50,223 nucleotides of DNA from an uncultured Lachnospiraceae bacterium (GTDB lineage: Bacteria > Bacillota > Clostridia > Lachnospirales > Lachnospiraceae), in NCBI GenBank assembly GCA_949893755.1, contig CATLCV010000012.1, positions 1 through 50,223 of the forward strand. The letters are read 5' to 3'. The first letter of the stretch is position 1; the number at the start of each line of letters is the position of its first letter. Positions 42,203-49,889 of this stretch are shown here, in pieces. The notes beneath the pieces are model-generated. The model saw nothing but the letters and a program-made list of their open reading frames with translations. It did not search any database and was not told the DNA's origin. A program made the position numbers and the translations under genes.

Positions 42203-42712
42203 TCAACGATGTACCACATAACGGTAATGGGGCATATCTACACCTCTGTAATGTTTTGTCCACTTGTCTGTCCTGATCATTCCGTTTCTTATTGCTACAT
42301 TTTGAGATGCTATATTTGTATTTCTGATGATAGAACAAACTTCATCTGCTTCTAAGATTTCGAACGCATACTTTTTACACGCCTCTGCTGCTTCGGTGGC
42401 ATACCCGTTATGCCAATATGCTTTTTCAAAAAGATAGCCTATTTCAAGCACTTCCCCATCTCTCCAAGGCTGCATTGTAAGTCCGCACTGTCCTATCATT
42501 TCATCGTTTTCTTTTAGAATGACTGCCCATAAACCAAAGTTCCATTTTTGATAACGGCAAATTTGTCTGTCAAGCCATTCCTGGACTTCATCTTCACTGA
42601 ATGCTCCCTCATAAGCATACATCGTTTCTTCATCTTGCAGGATTTTACAAAGAGAAGCAAAGTCCCCTTGATTCATTTCCCGCATATATAATCTCTCGGT
42701 TTCAAGCTTCAT
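42203..42712 (-). CDS. GNAT-family N-acetyltransferase (RimJ/RimL type)
   Basis: 169 residues starting MKLETERLYMREMNQGDFAS, the usual RimJ/RimL opening. The acetyl-CoA site follows: EIGYLFEKAYWHNGYATEA, with the loop before the alpha3-like helix slightly diverged from (Q/R)xxGxG/A; then CSIIRNTNIASQNVAIRNGM. GGAGG lies 5 nt before the ATG at 42712. It transfers acetyl to an amine of a protein or small molecule; substrate unknown. It is alone, at the start of the A+T-rich accessory patch. Confidence 0.88.
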   Translation of the reverse strand: MKLETERLYMREMNQGDFASLCKILQDEETMYAYEGAFSEDEVQEWLDRQICRYQKWNFGLWAVILKENDEMIGQCGLTMQPWRDGEVLEIGYLFEKAYWHNGYATEAAEACKKYAFEILEADEVCSIIRNTNIASQNVAIRNGMIRTDKWTKHYRGVDMPHYRYVVHR

Positions 42713-42724
42713 GCTTACCTCCAT

Positions 42725-43126
42725 AACTTATGAATCTTCTCTAAACAACTCCCCAGCGAGCTGGAAATTTTCTAGTACATCGTGGTTCAGAAAATTTGAT
42801 ACTTACCCTCCATAATCTATCCTTTCTTTTATTCTCTGTTCTTATCTTATCATACAAGCAAGGATTTTTCTATGATTATAGATTCCCGCCGTATGCATTT
42901 TTAATCTACCTCTGCTCTTTTTAAGAAGCCTGTTATATTTTTTGTATTAGGTCCTACGCAATTTCAACCGATGTTTCATATACGCTTCCGCATCAAAGGC
43001 ATGTTCATCAATTCTTTAGCACATTGTCAAGTAATGAGTTCAATTTCTATTGAGAAAAATAGGGTTATATGTTAGAATAGGTCGAAATATCAAAGCAGCA
43101 AATCAGAATTGTTACGAGGAGGTATA
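42725..43126. other. Intergenic region with promoter of the small membrane protein
   Basis: About 400 A+T-rich bases. The only element I support is a plus-strand promoter at 43050-43078. The rest has no open frame with a ribosome site and no strong hairpin. Confidence 0.4.
43050..43078 (+). promoter_or_regulatory. Promoter of the 61-residue membrane protein gene
   Basis: TTGAGA (43050-43055), 17-nt spacer, TAGAAT (43073-43078), about 50 nt before the start codon at 43127, on the plus strand. Confidence 0.6.
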
Positions 43127-43312
43127 ATGAAAACTTTATTTAATTTTTCGATTCTTGCCTTAATTTGGAGCATTTATTATTTAGCAAAACGAGTAACTGG
43201 AAATATATTAACCAGTATTGATGTGGTTGTATGCGGAGCTGTCATATTATTTTGTGTAGGTGATATTATATTTTATATTTACAAAAAATGCATACGGCAA
43301 AAAAATGAGTAA
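43127..43312 (+). CDS. Small membrane protein, unknown function
   Basis: 61 residues: MKTLFNFSILALIWSIYYLA, a short turn, then SIDVVVCGAVILFCVGDIIF and a basic tail YIYKKCIRQKNE. Two membrane segments with a positively charged C-terminus, so both ends probably inside. GAGGAGG lies 4-5 nt before the ATG and a promoter is 50 nt upstream, which supports expression. It resembles no family I can name; size and place among toxin-antitoxin genes would also fit a small hydrophobic toxin or an immunity-type peptide. Confidence 0.6.
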   Translation: MKTLFNFSILALIWSIYYLAKRVTGNILTSIDVVVCGAVILFCVGDIIFYIYKKCIRQKNE

Positions 43313-43341
43313 TTCCAGTTTGTCAGCAAAAAAGGCAGCCG

Positions 43342-43448
43342 TCAGGCAAAAAGAAAACCCTTCCGCCAGATGATTCCTTCAACCTCTTTCGTAATACTGA
43401 AAGTCTTTGCACCATCCTCCGATGTTACAATCTTTGTGTTTACAGATG
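43342..43448 (-). pseudogene. C-terminal gene fragment, unknown family
   Basis: About 35 codons ending at the stop 43344-43342 read VNTKIVTSEDGAKTFSITKE and VEGIIWRKGFLFA, protein-like in composition, but with no start or ribosome site upstream. It faces the HTH fragment, so the point near 43446 is a breakpoint between two former genes. Family not recognised. Confidence 0.3.
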
Positions 43449-43568
43449 CTCAGGGGCCTCACCCAGATGGAGCTTGCAGAGAAGGTAAGCCATATAAAAG
43501 TCAGTCTCTATTTGTATAAATTACGGATAAGTCTCTATTATTTATTTGATTCAAAAAGGCTAACTTAA
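43446..43568 (+). pseudogene. Fragment of an XRE-type HTH regulator
   Basis: The frame gives MLRGLTQMELAEKVSHIKVS, which matches the first helices of an HTH_3 domain (LTQxELAEKV), then degenerates and stops after 40 codons. The recognition helix and the rest of the domain are missing. No ribosome site precedes it. Decayed antitoxin or phage-type repressor gene. Confidence 0.4.
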
Positions 43569-43604
43569 AAAACTTTGATACATATAAGAATACCGCATAA
43601 AAAA

Positions 43605-43636
43605 AGGGATAATAAACCGTAATGGCTATTATCCCT
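43605..43636 (-). terminator. Terminator after the Rpn remnant / relBE unit
   Basis: AGGGATAATA (43636-43627) pairs perfectly with TATTATCCCT (43614-43605), followed by seven T on the minus strand (43604-43598). It closes leftward transcription from the toxin-antitoxin patch. Confidence 0.82.
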
Positions 43637-43658
43637 CTGATGCTATAATGACTGATTT

Positions 43659-43956
43659 CTATAGATATTTTTTTGATGTTTCCAGGCTTAAATTGTACTG
43701 CTTTTGAATTTGAGATAAAATAGTCTGTTGTGGAACTCCCAATTCTTTTAATACGGAAACTGTTCCTCTGATACCTTCCTCTCTTCCTTCTTTTCTGCCT
43801 TCTTTTCGTCCAAGAAGGATTCCTTCATTCCTTATTGTTTTCGCTTCATGCTCCAAAACTTTTCCGCCCATTACCGATTCCACTCCTTCCCTGATTCGTA
43901 AGCAAAGTACGGAATACGTCATCATAAGGTGTATTCGTCTTTTTTATCTCTCCCAT
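43659..43956 (-). pseudogene. Internally deleted Rpn-family (PD-(D/E)XK) nuclease gene
   Basis: A good start (GAAAGGGG before ATG 43956) gives MGEIKKTNTPYDDVFRTLLT, the N-terminus of Rpn-family recombination-promoting nuclease/putative transposase proteins. The frame then runs into nonsense, while another frame continues with the family C-terminus: HEAKTIRNEGILLGRKEGRK, an EGREEGIRG repeat and KELGVPQQTILSQIQKQYNL. The nuclease core of over 150 residues is missing between them. The coding start is intact, so a short peptide of about 36 residues could still be made. Loss of function is clear. Confidence 0.65.
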
Positions 43957-43998
43957 TGTCAACCCCTTTCTTCTTAGCAAACCTATAGCACTTTCAAA

Positions 43999-44253
43999 TT
44001 AATATCTTTTATAAACATCCCCTCGATTATCTATGTTTTCAATATCAATGAGTCTTATTGAATCGTCTACAGTGTATAAAACACGGCAGTCTCCCACACG
44101 CAATCGATAAAGATTATGTCCTTTTAACTTTTTAATATCTGTTCCTTCTGGCAACTTATAGATGGCCCGATAGAGTCTTAAACGTTTATTTCTATCCTGC
44201 TTATCGAGAAATTTTTGCGCTTCTCTTTCAAAAATAATTTTATAGGTCGGCAT
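43999..44253 (-). CDS. RelE/ParE-family toxin
   Basis: 84 residues: MPTYKIIFEREAQKFLDKQD, KLPEGTDIKKLKGHNLYRLR, VGDCRVLYTVDDSIRLIDIE, NIDNRGDVYKRY. This is the RelE fold (N-terminal helices, then a sheet with the RVxxxRVLY-like strand). RelE toxins cut mRNA on the ribosome. Its start overlaps the antitoxin gene by 14 nt (44240-44253), the usual antitoxin-first arrangement. AAGGG lies upstream of the ATG. Confidence 0.88.
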   Translation of the reverse strand: MPTYKIIFEREAQKFLDKQDRNKRLRLYRAIYKLPEGTDIKKLKGHNLYRLRVGDCRVLYTVDDSIRLIDIENIDNRGDVYKRY

Positions 44254-44467
44254 ATGTTAACCCTTCTCTTTCTAAAAGTTCTTCCAGGGAAACTACTGAA
44301 CCATCATTATATTTTTGGGAATCCGCAATCATTTTTAAGTCCCATTCATCCGGTTCTACTTCTTCAATAGACGTTTTTTCTATACTCAATATCAGATTCG
44401 CTATATATGCAAGTTTATATTCCGGAAGTCGGTCTATAGCCTGCTTTATCCGTTCTCGCTCACTCAT
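44240..44467 (-). CDS. Antitoxin of the RelE-type toxin
   Basis: 75 residues, MSERERIKQAIDRLPEYKLA, YIANLILSIEK, then an acidic tail PDEWDLKMIADSQ that would wrap the toxin. The N-terminal helical pair (about 1-30) is closely similar in pattern to the lone protein at 45817-46071 (RERIxQxxDxxPxYKxxY). Overlaps the toxin gene. Start ATG has AGAGAGG upstream. No DNA-binding fold is obvious, so autoregulation is uncertain. Confidence 0.8.
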   Translation of the reverse strand: MSERERIKQAIDRLPEYKLAYIANLILSIEKTSIEEVEPDEWDLKMIADSQKYNDGSVVSLEELLEREGLTYADL

Positions 44468-44508
44468 ATCTGGCTTTTCCTCTCTTTCTCTACTTTCACG
44501 AAACCCCT

Positions 44509-44745
44509 CTATGCAACCTTAGAGTAATCAATAATTGAAATTTTACTTACTATTTTTTCTAAATCATCCAAAATATCATCTATTTTTTCTGCAATAGAGT
44601 TTTTGAAAACAGTTTCACCGCACTGGCTACATTTCATACAGGGCACATTTTCTATAATAACATAGCAATTTTTAAGCTGTGCAAAATATGTTGTCTTACT
44701 TTCCTCCATTTGTCCGGTTTTACAACTTGTGCATCTCATACTCAT
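44509..44745 (-). CDS. YgiT-type zinc-finger (MqsA-like) antitoxin
   Basis: 78 residues with two CxxC pairs: MRCTSCKTGQ and VPCMKCSQCGETVFKN, a zinc-binding module, then a helical tail with IDDILDDLEKIVSKIS. This is the N-terminal domain of MqsA-type antitoxins; the HTH C-domain of full-length MqsA is absent. Its ATG overlaps the stop of the DUF4258 gene (ATGA), so it is translated together with that likely toxin. Confidence 0.82.
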   Translation of the reverse strand: MSMRCTSCKTGQMEESKTTYFAQLKNCYVIIENVPCMKCSQCGETVFKNSIAEKIDDILDDLEKIVSKISIIDYSKVA

Positions 44746-45059
44746 CTAGGCTCCTTCCTGGTCTTTAAATCATTTTCAAACTTGCTTCGATTAGGTATAT
44801 AGGCCGTTATAATACGTCCAGATTCCCCCTCATCGCTTACTACAACATGTATAATTCTATTATCCACCGCACGCCCGAAAATCAAACAACTGGGAAACGG
44901 AAAATCCTCTGGATATTGTTCAATTATTTCTCCTGTCATAATACAATTTTTTATATCCTTTTGCTTGATGCTCCGCTCTCTGCATCTATTTTTTGCATGC
45001 TGCGTAATTACTATCGTATCATTTTTAAAATATTCTCTTATTGTTTCAATATCAATCAC
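44742..45059 (-). CDS. DUF4258 protein, predicted toxin partner
   Basis: 105 residues: TIVITQHAKNRCRERSIKQK, IMTGEIIEQYPEDFPFPSCL, IIHVVVSDEGESGRIITAYI. DUF4258 proteins have a RelE-like fold with an invariant His/Arg-rich first part and are usually paired with YgiT zinc-finger proteins; the pair is regarded as a toxin-antitoxin system. Start is GTG at 45059, 5 nt after GGAGAGGAG. A 31-bp promoter repeat (45086-45116) lies just upstream, giving a leader of about 20 nt. Confidence 0.82.
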   Translation of the reverse strand: MIDIETIREYFKNDTIVITQHAKNRCRERSIKQKDIKNCIMTGEIIEQYPEDFPFPSCLIFGRAVDNRIIHVVVSDEGESGRIITAYIPNRSKFENDLKTRKEPR

Positions 45060-45085
45060 ATTTTCTCTCCTCTCCTTTTATATCC

Positions 45086-45116
45086 ATTATACCCTGAATC
45101 ACCATCTGGCACAATC
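45086..45116 (-). promoter_or_regulatory. Promoter within a 31-bp repeat, copy 1 (DUF4258/ygiT unit)
   Basis: On the minus strand TTGTGC (45114-45109), 17-nt spacer, TATAAT (45091-45086). The entire 31 bp, spacer included, recurs at 46162-46192 in the same orientation. Confidence 0.72.
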
Positions 45117-45205
45117 ACTTGCCTTACCCGATTTTTTTAGCTTTCAAATGGTTTTTTATCTCACTGCAAGTCTATTAATTATACAATACCTGGATTTTTC
45201 ATTTA

Positions 45206-45748
45206 TCACAGCAAATCACTGATTTTGATAGACAGGCCGGTAAATATGTGGGCCGATATTTCATCTTCAAATAAAAAAGCATTTGAGTCCTCTTCCCCAT
45301 CAAAGAAATACGTCTGCACCACTTTCTTCAATGGATTCACGATCCAGTATTCACGTACACCGGCAGTACGATATTTGAATAATTTGACAGAATAGTCCAT
45401 CCGGGCGGTGCTTGGTGAAATAACTTCTATAATCCAATCCGGAGCACCATTGTATCCACGGTCGTCCAGCTTGCTTTTATCACATATGATACTGATATCC
45501 GGTTCAACATAGTTTGCATCGTCTGCGTTCAAAAAAACTGCAAAAGGCGCAGGAAACAATTCACAGCTGCCTTTGTGCTTTTTTATATATTCCCTGATTT
45601 CACCTGCCAAGTTCATCAGGATACGTTGGTGCACGGTGCTTGGCGGTGCCATATCGTAAATCTGGCCGTTAATCAGTTCGGCACGCTGGCCTTCCGGCAG
45701 AGCATAGATATCCTCGATGGTACAAGTTTTTTCCCGTGGCAGTGCCAT
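45206..45748 (-). CDS. Uma2-family (DUF820) PD-(D/E)XK endonuclease-like protein
   Basis: 180 residues. EDIYALPEGQRAELINGQIY and STVHQRILMNLAGEIREYIK are the family opening; the nuclease-like core is YVEPDISIICD, then DWIIEVISPSTARMDYSVKL with the D...ExV pattern and a Lys on the next helix (VKLFKYRTAGVREYWIVNP). Uma2 proteins are abundant in cyanobacteria and scattered in Firmicutes; the biological role is not settled. Start ATG follows AAGGAG. A TATAAT at about 45768 may be its own promoter. Confidence 0.9.
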   Translation of the reverse strand: MALPREKTCTIEDIYALPEGQRAELINGQIYDMAPPSTVHQRILMNLAGEIREYIKKHKGSCELFPAPFAVFLNADDANYVEPDISIICDKSKLDDRGYNGAPDWIIEVISPSTARMDYSVKLFKYRTAGVREYWIVNPLKKVVQTYFFDGEEDSNAFLFEDEISAHIFTGLSIKISDLL

Positions 45749-45816
45749 AATATCGCTCCTTTACCTTATAAATATTATATCCTTCAAATATTTTTCCATT
45801 GCTTTACTAATAATTG

Positions 45817-46071
45817 TTATATATATCCCCACGGTTTCCTGCATCGATTACTAAAACAATCAATTCCCCATTCTTTCATACACTCTTCAAGTGTATATGT
45901 TTTGTCTTTTTCAGGATCAGGATCATTTTCATAGTTTTCAACCATCCTTTGGCAAAAAATATCATCTGCCTCTTCATCTGCTGCTATTCCCTGGACATAT
46001 GCCAGAACATACCCCATTTTATAGTCAGGTATGATATCTAAAAGCTGCACGATTCTTTCTCTATTACTCAT
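45817..46071 (-). CDS. Lone antitoxin-like protein
   Basis: 84 residues: MSNRERIVQLLDIIPDYKMG, YVLAYVQGIAADEEADDIFC, YTLEECMKEWGIDCFSNRCR. The N-terminus matches in pattern the RelE antitoxin at 44240-44467. No toxin gene overlaps it; the next gene downstream is Uma2. It is driven by promoter repeat copy 2 (46162-46192). Either an orphan antitoxin or the surviving half of a former pair. Start ATG has GAGAGGG upstream. Confidence 0.68.
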   Translation of the reverse strand: MSNRERIVQLLDIIPDYKMGYVLAYVQGIAADEEADDIFCQRMVENYENDPDPEKDKTYTLEECMKEWGIDCFSNRCRKPWGYI

Positions 46072-46161
46072 AACTTGTTTCCCTCTCTTTCTTACTTATC
46101 ATAATCTCCTTAAATGATAAGCACTTCAAATCTCACTATATTTCAGTCATTTTTTATAAAT

Positions 46162-46192
46162 ATTATACCCTGAATCACCATCTGGCACAATC
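46162..46192 (-). promoter_or_regulatory. Promoter within a 31-bp repeat, copy 2
   Basis: Identical over 31 bp to 45086-45116: TTGTGC (46190-46185), 17-nt spacer, TATAAT (46167-46162), minus strand, about 90 nt upstream of the antitoxin-like gene at 46071. Confidence 0.72.
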
Positions 46193-46368
46193 CCCAATTC
46201 CAGCCATTCCACCCTGAAAAACTGTGCTGTAAACCTCTTCCAATATTCCCAAACCGTCGCCGCAGAACCGCCTCCCACTTGCCGCCCTTTCCCTCTGCAA
46301 GTATTTAGATGTACTTCATTGCTTCCAACGCTTTCTTCCTCGTTTTTCCCATCAAACCAATAAAAAAC

Positions 46369-46399
46369 GGCTTGGTTCCGCTGTTTTCAGAACCAAGCC
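46369..46399 (-). terminator. Terminator after tRNA-Val
   Basis: GGCTTGGTTC (46399-46390) and GAACCAAGCC (46378-46369) form a perfect 10-bp stem with an 11-nt loop, followed by GTTTTTTA on the minus strand, 7 nt after the tRNA 3' end. Confidence 0.88.
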
Positions 46400-46406
46400 T
46401 TGGTGA

Positions 46407-46480
46407 TGGAAACAATGGGGCTCGAACCCATGACCTCTCGCGTGTGAGGCGAACGCTCATCCCAGCTGAGCTATGTTTCC
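46407..46480 (-). tRNA. tRNA-Val (anticodon CAC)
   Basis: 74 nt on the minus strand. Acceptor GGAAACA pairs with TGTTTCC; D-arm AGCTCAGCTGGGATGAGC; anticodon stem TTCGC/GCGAG around loop CTCACAC gives anticodon CAC (reads GTG); T-arm GTTCGAGCC is standard. CCA is not encoded. It lies about 100 nt after the tmRNA on the same strand and may be cotranscribed with it. Confidence 0.93.
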
Positions 46481-46582
46481 ATATCAGAATTGTAATTTTA
46501 AAATTATGGTCCGGCGCAATTCTGAACGCCTTTTGTAATATGAAGCCCACCTATTCTGCGAGTCTCTCCATACTACAAATGA

Positions 46583-46924
46583 TGGACCTGGCGGGAATCG
46601 AACCCGCGTCCAAAAACCCATCCCATGTACTTCTACTATCATAGTCCGTTCTTTTTCATTCCCTCTGCCGTACGAAAACGAACATCCTTACGGTTTCAGT
46701 AGCTTCATGATACGCCTGCTGGCTCAAAGCTTTGCCGGCATCGTTTCCCGCATAGTCGGTGCCAGATTCCCAAGGTGCGGGTGCCCTGGGGCTGACATGC
46801 AGCAATTAGGCTGCAGCTAATTCGAAATTATCGTTAGCGTTTAATTTTAAGTGTGCGATTTGACGCATCTGCCTGCGGATAGCTTCTCCATCTTCAAGAT
46901 CCCTGTCGAAACCAGTACAAGCCC
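46583..46924 (-). ncRNA. ssrA: tmRNA (ssrA)
   Basis: About 342 nt on the minus strand. The 5' end GGGCTTGTACTGGTTTCGAC pairs through GGGCTT with AGGTCC at the 3' end, whose T-arm reads GCGGGTTCGATTCCCGCC. The tag frame at 46838-46806 encodes ANDNFELAAA and a TAA stop, a proteolysis tag ending in small hydrophobic residues for Clp-type proteases. CCA is not encoded. The 3' third contains the expected pseudoknot-rich sequence. Confidence 0.93.
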
Positions 46925-47251
46925 TTAGATGAATGACATTTCTCCATGTCACATAGCTATTTTAAAAAATAATACTGATTTAGTCAAGTAAAACTGACAA
47001 ATTCATAAAACTTTCACAAAACCGCAGTTCCAGTTTCTTTTCACATCTCTTTTTTCAGCGAAGAGTGCTTAAAAAAATCGGACATATTCCCTATAAATGT
47101 TCTTTTAAGAAATGTTTTATATTCTCTCCAGTTTGTGGTAAGATAGTAAATAGAAATCTTATATCTGTGAGTGATGCGAAGCAGATCCGATATGCCGCAT
47201 CTGTTCCGTATTCACACAGACGCAAACTGCCAACTGAAAGGAGTGTATATT
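46925..47251. other. Region between ssrA and the phospholipase-like gene
   Basis: 327 nt of A+T-rich DNA with the ssrA promoter (minus) and, for the plus-strand gene, only a weak candidate (TTTTAT, 18 nt, TAAGAT near 47119-47148). Confidence 0.4.
46959..46987 (-). promoter_or_regulatory. ssrA promoter
   Basis: TTGACT (46987-46982), 17-nt spacer, TAAAAT (46964-46959) on the minus strand; predicted start about 46952, leaving a short 5' leader for RNase P removal. Confidence 0.75.
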
Positions 47252-48073
47252 ATGCCGACAACATATGCACACTATAAATTTGGAAAGGACGTGATCGACA
47301 CCCTCCCGAAGCATTTCCAGAAGGCCATCGAAAGCAAGCGGGAATTATTTGATATCGGGCTGCATGGCCCTGACATTTTATTCTATTACAGAGTATTTAT
47401 GACAAACCATGTAAATACTACCGGATATGAGCTGCACGATCAGCCTGCGGATGCTTTCTTTTTTCAGGCCGCCCAGATCATCAAGCGCTCTCTGGACCAG
47501 GAGGCTGCGCGCGCCTATATCTACGGATTCATCTGTCATTTTGCGCTGGACAGCGAATGCCATAAATATGTAGAAAAAATGATACAGGTCAGCGGGGTCA
47601 GTCATTCCGAGATCGAGATGGAATTTGACAGGCTGCTCCTGACGGAGGATCACATCGATCCTGTTTCCTATCTCGGGACGAATCATATCCATCCTACAAT
47701 GAAAAATGCAGAGGTGATCGCTCCGTTTTTTGAAGAGGTTTCGGCAAAGGAAGTGAAAAAATCTCTGTCCTCCATGATCCAGGTTCATAAGCTGCTCCTT
47801 GCGCCGAACCCCGGAAAACGCCGTTTTCTGTTCGGAGCTATGAAGCTGGCCGGACAATATGAGTCCAAACACGGCATGGTCATGAGCGAAACGCCCAATC
47901 CGGCCTGCGAGGACTACTGCCGGCTTCTGAAAAAGCTGTATAAAGGCGCTGTACCGCTGGCAGTCGGCCTGATCATAAAATATCAGAAGCTGCTTTCCGA
48001 TGGAACAGAACTTCCATCCAGATTTCATGAAACCTTCGGTCCTGGCGAACGCTGGCAGGACCTGCCCCTATGA
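47252..48073 (+). CDS. Zinc-dependent phospholipase C family protein
   Basis: 273 residues from the ATG at 47252, 8 nt after AAAGGAG. MPTTYAHYKFGKDVIDTLP, FDIGLHGPDILFYYR and YIYGFICHFALDSECHKYVE contain the His/Asp residues (including HxxxDxxxH) that bind zinc in this all-helical fold. No signal peptide is seen, so unlike secreted phospholipases C it probably acts inside the cell; true phospholipase activity is not shown. It is followed 28 nt later by an MFS gene on the same strand, likely one operon. Confidence 0.85.
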   Translation: MPTTYAHYKFGKDVIDTLPKHFQKAIESKRELFDIGLHGPDILFYYRVFMTNHVNTTGYELHDQPADAFFFQAAQIIKRSLDQEAARAYIYGFICHFALDSECHKYVEKMIQVSGVSHSEIEMEFDRLLLTEDHIDPVSYLGTNHIHPTMKNAEVIAPFFEEVSAKEVKKSLSSMIQVHKLLLAPNPGKRRFLFGAMKLAGQYESKHGMVMSETPNPACEDYCRLLKKLYKGAVPLAVGLIIKYQKLLSDGTELPSRFHETFGPGERWQDLPL

Positions 48074-48101
48074 ATTCCAAAAACAGTAAAGGATGAAAAT
48101 C

Positions 48102-49346
48102 ATGAATTTTAAAATGACTCCCCTGGAAAAGAAATGGGTATTGTATGATGTGGGCAACTCCGCATTTACAATGCTGGTATCCACCATTTTTCCGATCTAT
48201 TTTAACTATCTTGCTGAAAATGCCGGTATCTCTGATGTAAATTATCTTGCCTACTGGGGGTACGCATCCTCCATCTGTACCCTGCTGGTGGCACTGATGG
48301 GGCCGACCCTGGGAGCCGTAGCCGATACGAAGGATTTTAAAAAGCGGATCTTCAAGGTCGTTCTCTTCATTGGTGTGGCAGGCTGTGTCACCCTGGGATT
48401 TTTGTCTTCCTGGATCTGGTTCCTGGGCGTGTTTATCCTGGCAAAGACCGGCTACTCTGCCAGCCTTGTTTTCTATGATGCCATGCTCACGGACGTGACC
48501 GAGCCGGAACGGATGGATACCGTATCCTCCCAGGGCTTCGCGTGGGGCTATATCGGAAGCTGCATCCCCTTTGTGGCAAGCCTCGGAGTGGTATTAGGGG
48601 GAGGTTCCCTGGGACTGAACATGCAGTCCTCCATGGCGATTGCCTTTTTCATCACAGCTGCCTGGTGGCTGGCCTCCGCAGTTCCGCTTCTTATTTCATA
48701 TAAGCAGAAATACTATATCGAATCTACGGAGCATGTGATCCGCAACAGCTTTCGCAGGCTTGGAAAAACCTTCGCGGACATCAAACAGGAAAAGCATATC
48801 TTCCTTTTCCTGCTTGCGTTTTTCTTCTATATTGATGGTGTCTATACGATCATTGATATGGCAACCGCCTATGGGCAGGCTCTGGGACTTGACAGTACGG
48901 GACTGCTCCTGGCGCTTTTGCTGACACAGATTGTCGCGTTTCCTTCGGTCCTGCTTTTGAACCGCCTTGCCAAAAAAATCGGTTCCACGAAGATCCTGAC
49001 CATCTGTATTCTGGCATACCTGTTTATTGCTTTATATGCCTACGGCCTGGATACCCAGCGGGATTTCTGGATCCTTGCGGTCATGGTAGGTCTGTTCCAG
49101 GGTACGGTGCAGGCCCTGTCACGTTCTTATTTCGGGAAGATCATTCCAGTGGAAAAGTCGGGAGAATACTTCGGGCTCTATGATATCTGCGGAAAAGGCG
49201 CCGCCGTCCTTGGCACGACCCTCGTTTCCGTCATGAGCCAGCTTACCGGCAGGATGAACGTTGGCGTGGCTGCCATCTCCGTACTGTTTGTGATCGGACT
49301 GCTGCTGTTCCGGAAAGCAGTGAAGCTCAACGAAGAGCATTCATAA
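48102..49346 (+). CDS. MFS transporter, UMF1/Atg22-like
   Basis: 414 residues, about 12 membrane segments. The start MNFKMTPLEKKWVLYDVGNS and AFTMLVSTIFPIYFNYLAE are typical of the UMF1 (Atg22-like) branch. Other features are GPTLGAVADTKDFKKRIFK in the 2-3 loop and LFQGTVQALSRSYFGKIIPV late. Substrate unknown; relatives have been linked to amino-acid efflux. The ATG at 48102 is preferred over 48093 because AAAGG then has a normal spacing. Confidence 0.9.
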   Translation: MNFKMTPLEKKWVLYDVGNSAFTMLVSTIFPIYFNYLAENAGISDVNYLAYWGYASSICTLLVALMGPTLGAVADTKDFKKRIFKVVLFIGVAGCVTLGFLSSWIWFLGVFILAKTGYSASLVFYDAMLTDVTEPERMDTVSSQGFAWGYIGSCIPFVASLGVVLGGGSLGLNMQSSMAIAFFITAAWWLASAVPLLISYKQKYYIESTEHVIRNSFRRLGKTFADIKQEKHIFLFLLAFFFYIDGVYTIIDMATAYGQALGLDSTGLLLALLLTQIVAFPSVLLLNRLAKKIGSTKILTICILAYLFIALYAYGLDTQRDFWILAVMVGLFQGTVQALSRSYFGKIIPVEKSGEYFGLYDICGKGAAVLGTTLVSVMSQLTGRMNVGVAAISVLFVIGLLLFRKAVKLNEEHS

Positions 49347-49439
49347 CGTTTTCAAGTTTTCGTCCAATTTTACACACAGATCAGCCCTGCTTATTGTTTC
49401 GCTAAAATAATCCTTTTATTGAAAGGTCAGGTATATGAT

Positions 49440-49889
49440 ATGGTCAAAGTATATTTTGAATTACCAGATGAGCAGATTATTTCTACTTCCAGATATTTTA
49501 ATAATTCTTATACCGATGATTGGCTGGATGAATGGGCAAAAAAAGTGATTCGTGAAGTAGATGATTCTGAATTGCTCTCACCGGGGCTTGTCAACAGTCC
49601 GGTCTTCGGCCCCATCACCATACGTGAAATCAGCGGCGGGGCAAAAGCGCTGATCACTATGCATTCCGATCCTGCGGTAATCAGCAATGCCAACAGCTGC
49701 GGAGAAAACTGTGCCGGGCTGCTGGCGGAATTAAGTATGAAAAAAGATTTTTCCGTTTATCTGTCGTATCCGATGGATTTTCAGGATTTCACATTTGACA
49801 TGGAAATCATAAGAACCGGAAAAAAATGCCATAATGCGGGGGAATTTGAAAAGGAGTATCTTTTATGGAGACAAAGCATGACATTTTGA
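49440..49889 (+). CDS. DUF4869-like protein
   Basis: 149 residues from the ATG at 49440 (CAGG 8 nt upstream; a TTG at 49419 is also in frame). Visible pattern: WLDEWAKKVIREVDDSELLS, PGLVNSPVFGPITIREISGG, AKALITMHSDPAVI, NANSCGENCAGLLAELSMKK, IIRTGKKCHNAGEFEKEYL. I recognise this as the DUF4869 pattern, function unknown. Its last 25 nt overlap the next gene, a P-loop ATPase, indicating that the two act together. Start of a probable two-gene accessory unit. Confidence 0.72.
   Translation: MVKVYFELPDEQIISTSRYFNNSYTDDWLDEWAKKVIREVDDSELLSPGLVNSPVFGPITIREISGGAKALITMHSDPAVISNANSCGENCAGLLAELSMKKDFSVYLSYPMDFQDFTFDMEIIRTGKKCHNAGEFEKEYLLWRQSMTF

Larger units (their letters stand above)
43313..43658. 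other. Remnant-rich gap
   Basis: 346 nt with two back-to-back gene fragments (described separately) and a terminator at 43605-43636; no intact gene. Confidence 0.5.
46072..46406. other. Intergenic region between antitoxin-like gene and tRNA-Val
   Basis: 335 nt holding the promoter repeat at 46162-46192 (minus) and the tRNA terminator at 46369-46399. A minus-strand frame ending GKTRKKALEAMKYI near 46310 lacks a start and is not called. Confidence 0.45.
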
